Positions 57,219-64,000 of a stretch of DNA of 64,000 bases are shown in pieces; the stretch's first letter is position 1, and every line of letters begins with the position of its first letter. The notes beneath the pieces are model-generated. The model was not told the origin of the DNA. It ran no database searches and worked only from the letters and a program-made list of their open reading frames with translations. The stretch lies in contig CM043960.1 in NCBI GenBank assembly GCA_014529385.2, positions 28,919,396 to 28,983,395 on the forward strand, written 5' to 3'. Source of the stretch: Adiantum capillus-veneris. Lineage: Eukaryota; Streptophyta; Polypodiopsida; Polypodiales; Pteridaceae. The translations under genes and the position numbers were made by a program.

Positions 57219-57955
57219 ATTTCCAAGCTCGGTGGAAACGTAGATTATGTCCTTTCTGCTGCTCGAAAGGTTGTAGATGTTTTCAGAGGTGGAAATTGTG
57301 AATTGTGGTCTTTGGGCTTAAATGCTTTTAGAAATGGCTAAAATAGTAGTTTTCCTACCATGCAAGTATGTAGCATGTAGCAGATGTCCTAGCACGCAAG
57401 TATGTAGCATGTAGTGCTATGTAGGTTACAATTTGTTTACTCAACCATAGGCATGTTTTTGTGGCTACAAACTTGTTGACCCATTATCCATATACTAGTA
57501 TGTGACCGCGCGTTCTCGTGGCCAAGAGGAAGGTACACCTCAAAAGAGGTAGGCATGGATTATGTCAACTTCTCTCTACTTTATTCCACAATGACATATA
57601 AATGCATGTGAGACTCTTGTTAGCTTTTGAAGCTCTTTGAGATGTCGTTAATCATCTTGCTACTTACTTGATGGCAAGGAGTAACAACTCATAATCTGTG
57701 TTATTCTCCACATTCTCATCAAAAGCAAGTGAAAATCTGTCATTTGGATAAGCACTCCATCTCAATTATCAAGGGCAAGATCCATTAACCATGAGGTGTA
57801 ACTACTCTCCTTCTACTCTCCACATGCTCGTCGATCGGCCAAGAGAAACTCATCCTTTGTGGCTTCGATGGTAGGTACCCGCTTTTCCATGCCAAGCTCC
57901 AATAAGCTCTTCCCAACTAAGGAATGGCCATGTGCCAACCCTCCTTCCCCCCCCA

Positions 57956-57960
<5 letters not shown>
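57219..57960. other. Host flank right of element C, no gene seen
   Basis: Contains a diverged copy of the repeat motif from 33488-33620 and a 34-bp tandem duplication (GCAAGTATGTAGCATGTAG at 57362 and 57396). No coding recognised. Confidence 0.55.
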
Positions 57961-58024
<64 letters not shown>

Positions 58025-58113
58025 AATTATTATTTTGATCTTGAAATCTCTTGGGACTACTCTTACAGTGTTATAATTTCTCCTTTTCTTCTTTTCTCAT
58101 TTGTCAATGAAGC

Positions 58114-58195
<82 letters not shown>

Positions 58196-58292
58196 ACAAG
58201 AATAATCATTTTGATCTTGAAATCTCTTGGGACTACTCTTACAGTGTTACAAATTCTCCTTTTATTCTTTTCTCATTTGTCAATGGAGCACC

Positions 58293-58351
<59 letters not shown>

Positions 58352-58438
58352 TCATTTTGATCTTGAAATCTCTTGAGACTACTCTTACAGTGTTACAAAT
58401 TTTCCTTTTCTTCTTTTCTCATTTTTCAAAGAAGCACC

Positions 58439-58475
<37 letters not shown>
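57961..58475. repeat. Compound array: four (CT)n blocks with conserved spacers
   Basis: (CT)n at 57961-58021, 58119-58192, 58295-58347 and 58441-58475. The three spacers (97, 102 and 93 bp) are copies of one sequence (TTGATCTTGAAATCTCTTG...CTTTTCTCATTT). The array is a minisatellite whose units contain an expanding microsatellite. The Leu/Ser-repeat frames across it are not genes. Confidence 0.92.
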
Positions 58476-58477
<2 letters not shown>

Positions 58478-58478
<1 letters not shown>

Positions 58479-59830
58479 ATTGGAGACTCGCAAAGCCGGA
58501 GATCTTCAAGGTATCAAGCCGGAGATGATCAAATGGATGGGAGATTTTACCCATGAGTGGATGTGTGATATGTTCAACCTTGCACTTCAACATGGTATGC
58601 CTTGTGATTGGAGTACTAATTGGGTCAAGCCTTTGCATAAAGAAGAGGATGTAAAGAATGTAAATAACTACCAAACTATAACGATTGGGTCTCTTATGGC
58701 AAAGTTGTTTGGGTGCATAATGGAGATAAAATTGAGTGATTGGGATGAAGAGAATGGAAAGCGTGCAAAAGGACAAGCGGGTATTTGTTGACTCCATAAT
58801 GCCATTGATCATCTTGTTACTCTCTGTGTTCTCATGGAGGAAAGTTGGTTGAAAGGCAAGCGATTATATTGCTAATTTGTGGACTTTAATAAAGCCTTCA
58901 ATATGATTCCAAAGAACAATGTGTGGAGAAGGATGTGTCAATTGCACATGGAAAGAGGAATTTAAAAACAAAATGCAAGCACTATTGGGGTTAAACAAGG
59001 ATGTCCGTTGTCACCAGCTCTCTTTGGTCTATGCATCGATCACTTTGAACAAATGGTACTTGACTTTATGCAAGAAGAAGGCATTGAAGAGGTCACTATT
59101 TGCAATGCGGTAATCATGCTTTTGTTGTATGCGAATGATATAGTGCTTCTAGCATACACTTTAGAGGATGCACAAGAGATTATGGTTGTCCTTGAGAACT
59201 TTTGCTTGCATCGTGGGTTGATTGTATTGAATCCAAAACAAAAGTTATGCTTGTGAAAACCAACCGTAAGAAGAAGCCATGCAGTGTGTACAACAATGAG
59301 ATACTTGAAGTTTTTGAGAGCTTTAAGTACCTTGGCCTTGATGTTCCGGCCAATCACAAGTGGCATGAATGTGCTATGTATCGTTTGGAAGCTAGAAAGA
59401 GAGCATATTATGCATTTGAGAACATGTATAATGCGGGAGACATCAAGTATTGGGTTCTCAAGAAGTACCTTTTTGACACATTGGTGACCGGTTCTTCTTT
59501 ATGGAGTTGAAGTGTGGGGTGGGAGCATCTTAAAGTCTACTTAGAAAAAGCTTGAAAATGTCCAAAATCATTTTCTTACAAACTTTCTCCAAGTTAAGAC
59601 AGAAACACTATATATTCTCCTACTTCTTGAGTCGGGATCTCTTCCAATTGAGGTTATGGGCATGGAAAGGTTGTGGAGTACATGATAAAGATGCACCAAA
59701 TCCCCTCACATCGACTTCCTACAATTGCATGGGAAGCAAGCCCATTCAAAAGACACATAAAAGCAAGATCTTGAGCATGGGATGGATGCAAGATATAAAG
59801 AAGTGGTTTGGAAGATAGGATGCATTACAC
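58478..59830 (+). pseudogene. Non-LTR retrotransposon (LINE) reverse transcriptase, decayed
   Basis: Broken frames read KPEMIKWMGDFTHEWMCDMF and WVKPLHKEEDVKNVNNYQTI (RT entry), CFVDFNKAFNMIP-like FVDF.KAF motif near 58880, GVKQGCPLSPALFGLCIDH near 58990, LLYANDIVLLAYTLEDAQE near 59120 (the second catalytic Asp-containing motif, degenerate) and EILEVFESFKYLGLDV near 59300. Order and motifs are those of LINE RTs. No endonuclease or ORF1 was seen upstream, where the CT array starts, so it is 5'-truncated or rearranged. Confidence 0.85.
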
Positions 59831-60007
59831 TTGCTACATGATGCCTCAATAGAGTTCCAAGTGAATGAAGTTTTTCTACAATGCCAATGTATTATAGATT
59901 GGGAGAAATCCGAGGGGTGATGCTTCATACATTACACCACCCATATTGCCCCAAACTACAAAACCATGTTGTTCGCTGAAAGAGGAAACCGTACTCGCTT
60001 TTACATG

Positions 60008-60009
<2 letters not shown>

Positions 60010-60057
<48 letters not shown>
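60010..60057. repeat. (CT)24 microsatellite
   Basis: Uninterrupted CT run. Confidence 0.97.
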
Positions 60058-60109
60058 GCATGGTGACCTGTGGAAGCCTAGAGCACTCAACCGTTTCTCA
60101 AGGTATTCA

Positions 60110-60830
60110 ATCACTTTTTGTGTTTGTGTGTGCACATCACACTTAGCATAATCTCATTGCGCATGTGATCATCTTTGTTAGCTTCTTGTGTGATGCCCTG
60201 GGCCTTCAAGATGCAAGCCAAGGTGCTTAAATTTGTAGAGAGTCCCTCACTTTGCATCCAACAAAAACAACTTAAAGCTTCTTTATCCCTCCCATGTTGA
60301 ATATACCCGTTCTTAGAATTGCACCACATTGTGCATACATTCTAACCAACATGTTCTCGACGTATTTGTCCTTCTCAGCTATCAAATCCAGTGATCCCTA
60401 CAGGGTTTCACTCATGTCAACTTCTTGTATGATGCCACAATGCTTAAAGATGCAAGCATCAATGCTCACATTTGCAAACCCAAAGATTCTTTGACCCGCT
60501 CATGTTGTGGGCTAGGTCGCATTTGGATAGACTCCCTTACCTTGCACCAGATTAGCAAGCTTTTGATTGCATTTGGATAGACTTACTTACTTTGTATTAT
60601 ATTAGCAAGCTCATCAAAAGCTTTTTGGCCTTTCAAGCATGATGTTGAATTTCAATGGCCCGTGAAAAATCTCATCATGATTTTGTTTATCTATGTCATT
60701 CTCTCGCAAAATGACAACTTTCAAGATGGAAGAACTTCTTGTGCTTCCAAAAGCACAATAGAATTGATGTACATGTTGAACAAAGCTCAATAAGCAAGAA
60801 GTCATTTCCAACAACCCTTATCATACACTT
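60110..60830 (-). pseudogene. Pentatricopeptide-repeat (PPR) protein remnant
   Basis: Minus-strand frames contain typical PPR pieces in order: GQKAFDELANII (about 60600-60640), HCGIIQEVD (about 60430), KDKYVENMLVRMYAQCGA (about 60308-60380), NGYIQHGRDKEALSCF and STLACILKAQGITQEA (about 60170-60300). Stops and frame shifts separate them. Intact PPR proteins bind organelle RNA in a base-specific manner; this copy cannot. It lies next to the LINE and CT tracts. Confidence 0.7.
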
Positions 60831-61400
60831 CCTCTACATGTTTCACTTGTCTAGCATAGGTGATGGCCTTCGGTGAGAGACCTTGCCCATATTAGACATG
60901 CCATGTTGCTCACGAGAGGTGACCAAGAAAAGGGCCCATCATCACCTCATTGATGATAAGAGCATAGTTTTTGAGTGCTCAAAAGGGTGTAGAAGATGTG
61001 GGATCAAACCAAGTGTGGAGGCTTCTCATGCCTCAAATGCAACTCATGGTAGTCTATCTTGAACCTATGTTGAACCACAAGCTGCCACAAATTTTGGCTA
61101 ATAGCTGTAGCTAGCTCTAGTGCACGCTTGTAAATCTTTTATACTCAAAATGCAAGTAGGCTCTTGAAGATGAGCTATCATGATCCTCTAGTACCCAAGT
61201 GGGGTCAAATGTCATGAGTTGAGAAAGCTTTATGCTGGATTGCATTGTCCAATGGCTTGTAAGCCTTGTCGGTGCCCCACATGTGTGCAAGGGTCCTCTC
61301 TCTTGATCAAGAACCATCATCACCTCATGAGCTTCTTTGCCTTGTCCATAGTGGGCATGGCCTCGGATAAGTGAAATCTAAGAGATGACATCTTCTACAC
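60831..61400. other. Region right of the PPR remnant, no clear gene
   Basis: May include further degraded parts of the PPR gene on the minus strand (61117-61323 is open for 68 codons), but no repeat motif could be recognised. Confidence 0.35.
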
Positions 61401-61554
61401 GTAACTCTTGCAAGCACAACACACTTCACATACATATCATATCTCATAATGTATCTTATTGCATTGGTTTTAACCCCGTAAATCTTGCAAGCACAACACA
61501 CTTCGCATACATATCATATCTCATAATGTATCTTATTGCATTGGTTTTAAAATA
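61401..61554. repeat. 77-bp tandem duplication
   Basis: 61401-61477 and 61478-61554 differ at a few positions. Confidence 0.9.
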
Positions 61555-62084
61555 ATATTTCTCACTAAAAACAACCTAAAACTTCCTCCCCTTATGGCTG
61601 AATTTTGCAACTGCCAAGAGCCTCTCTATGGCTAGAAATCGACACCACATCCAACCAATCCGAGTGCATTCAAAATGTCATGATGTTCAATTTACCTGTC
61701 AAAATGTGCCAATTTACCTGAAACCGTTACGTGGTAGCATGGCACATACTATTTTTACATGTAATAGTGAAGCCCAAAGTCCTTTTTCTAGCCCATGCTA
61801 TACATAACCTTCAATGAGTGAGGTCCAAGAGACAACACCTTGATTGCAACTTGATGTAGATAAGGAGTTCATGATACATTGCTAAATATCAACACGTATC
61901 TTCCTACAAAGAAATGCCAAGCTTGACTTCTTCTTGCAAGAGGCCAAGCTGGTATAGCCCATTTGACATACATGTCAACAAAAAGGCATTGTAAGGATTG
62001 ATGATGTTTTTCAAAATCATATCTACTAACTCACAAATTTAGGATGCAAAAGTTCGACCATGTCAGCTTCTTACAAAATGCTGC

Positions 62085-62126
<42 letters not shown>

Positions 62127-64000
62127 CAATGTGTATATGTCTCTCTCACTCAAACATACACACACATACACGTTTTGCAACCTTGGCAAAACGCCAAGAG
62201 GTTCACGGGCTGCGCGGCTGTGGGCGCGGCGGGGGGAGGGGACCACTGACGCCCAAATCAGGGATGCTCGCTTCATCCCAGCTTGACAACACGTGGCCTC
62301 GCTCTCTGCTCACAAAATCTTTAAGTCAAATAAAGAAGTAGTATATATATGCAAACATCTAAGTAAGAAAGGGTATGGCGCTAAGTTATTATATAAATGT
62401 TCATTGAATTTCCTAACATCAATGGATGCTAGTAAAACTTACACTTGAGATCATTGAGTTCTCTTACTACAAGTTGCTCTATTTACTTGATGCCATATCC
62501 ACATTTTGATTAGGACCAAGACAAGTGAGGTCCCCGCCCGACCAATATGAAGTATGGGGTACCTTTATTAATAAGTCTTCAGCCATATTTCCATAGACTG
62601 AGTATGAACCAATGGACATTGCCCTTGCTACACATGTAGCTTTAGGCGGGTTGTTCCCACCTACATTGCAAAAACTAAGGGAATACCCTAACCCAATAGT
62701 TGACGTCCTACTTCCTATACTCTACATAGACATCATAAGTTGTGAGTCTCAATGCCACAGATCCTCAAAGCAAATAGGCACAAATCATTGAGATTCACCA
62801 TATTCTATGGCATTACACATCTAAAAAGAAATCAACATGAAAAGTACATATTGCATAGTAGCTGACCTTGGACTTTTATCCCATAGCTTTGAGAGGCACA
62901 ACCATCAAGTTTTGTTAGTTCTTAAGGCATGACATTGGCTAGACTAACAAAAATAAAATAAACCTTTGGAAATCTATCCGACTTATTGGGTCTACCAGTC
63001 TATCCCAAATTTTATTTTATTTTTGCAACCAAATGTTGTGTTTCCAATGATAAACCCTTTGTTTCAGTCAATGCTTTTCTTAAGATGGGTTTCCTATTGA
63101 TTTTCTATGGTCACATATGTAATGTATGCATAACTTGCATGACATTGCTAACCTGTACAACGTCTGCGGCATGAATAATCGGTATAGCTTCTTTGTGCTC
63201 GACTAGTACGTGCCACCAGGTTGTTAGGACCAACCTCATGGTCGTTCACCCTTTGATTTCGAACTCTCTTACTTGGTGCCATAGCATATGTAAATGGTAC
63301 CTACTACATTTAACACTTTATTATCCTCTTTTTAATTTCTAAAGATAGTTGCAAAAATTGCACTAAGGCTATCCAATATACTCTCATAATTTTTGGTGAT
63401 TTTTTAGTTTTTTAAAAAAATTTTAGGGCTAACATTGGTATAAATACTTAATTTATAGATTTTATGAATTAAGTAAGCTCTCTAATAAGTACTATAGGTA
63501 GGTATAGCTAAAATCTATCTACCATAACTATCTTGTAAACAATTAAAATATCCTTGTAATTTTTCTACTCAATTTATATATTTAAAAAGATAATTTTCCT
63601 AGTGATAACTCAGAATAGTATGGTCTTAAGATTTTGTAGATTCTCTCTAGTTATTTTATATAGAGAATTACTAGATTTAAATAATTTATATTGTTTAAGC
63701 CATTTTTCTAATTTTTAAGCTTAATTATAGTATTATTTTAGCTAATAATAGACAAAACAAATAGTAAATAAAAGTTTTTTTTTTTTTAAGTTTACAAAAA
63801 TTTATAAAGTCAAAAAAACTATTGAATATAAGAGTTTTATTTTGTAATGGTCCTATGAAGAATTAATGTAAATTGTTATATCTTAGAAATTTTAAAATTA
63901 ACTAGAAAATTACATAAAAAGTAAAATTGGACAGCATAACTTTACCAATGACCTTCCCAATATCCTAAAGGTTTGAAAAACAAAATCCAGCTAAAACTCT
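61555..64000. other. AT-rich sequence without recognised genes
   Basis: Contains (CT)n at 62089-62123, a short GC-rich patch at 62205-62240 and a poly(T) run at about 63774-63787. AT content rises towards the right edge. No coding motif, LTR or RNA gene was recognised on either strand. Confidence 0.5.

Noticed and set aside
57932-58360. Open frame of 142 codons with long Leu/Ser repeats
   Set aside because: It is translation of (CT)n tracts and their spacers. The Arg/Glu and Leu/Ser frames at 32787-33072, 56249-56470, 59876-60146 and 62031-62341 are rejected for the same reason.

Overview
The window is plant nuclear DNA dominated by nested, mostly dead retrotransposons. It holds one convincing intact host gene, an intronless GRAS-family regulator of the PAT1 type (29278-31134, minus strand), and one decayed pentatricopeptide-repeat (PPR) gene (about 60110-60830, minus strand). 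The repeat load, the PPR style, the LINE type and the tRNA-derived sequences fit a large-genome land plant, possibly a fern or lycophyte. The lineage is a weak inference.

Layout. 1-1990: broken Ty1/copia element, minus strand. 2328-4287 and 12659-13170: one decayed minus-strand coding region (unknown N-terminal part, coiled-coil C-terminus), split by a complete Ty3/gypsy chromovirus-like element A (4288-12658, plus strand, target duplication GAAGG). 13300-13960 and 24930-26040: two blocks of about 290-bp monomers, each carrying a 22-bp palindrome. Between them lies the gag-pol of a second, older Ty3/gypsy element B (15500-24618, minus strand), with a tRNA-Asp-type primer site at 26541 and an LTR end at 26561. 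B carries a second retropepsin-like domain downstream of its integrase. 27421-33620: the GRAS gene with its flanks, a candidate 5'UTR intron and two tRNA-like sequences.

33626-57218 is a three-level nest with a 5-bp target duplication at every level. Element C (old gypsy relative of A, minus strand, GATTT) was hit by element D (36947-51332, plus strand, 156-bp LTRs, AGGTT). D was then hit by element E (39948-48708, minus strand, same family as A, AATTG). LTR divergence falls from C to D to E, as the nesting requires. C also carries a 709-bp hAT-like insertion (35880-36588).

57219-64000: four (CT)n blocks with conserved spacers, a decayed LINE reverse transcriptase, the PPR remnant and AT-rich sequence without recognisable genes.

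The elements do not form a pathway. The points most worth a second look are the palindrome arrays placed ahead of both coding regions of the B locus, the extra protease-like domain of B, the short-LTR element D, and the very young, nearly intact element E.
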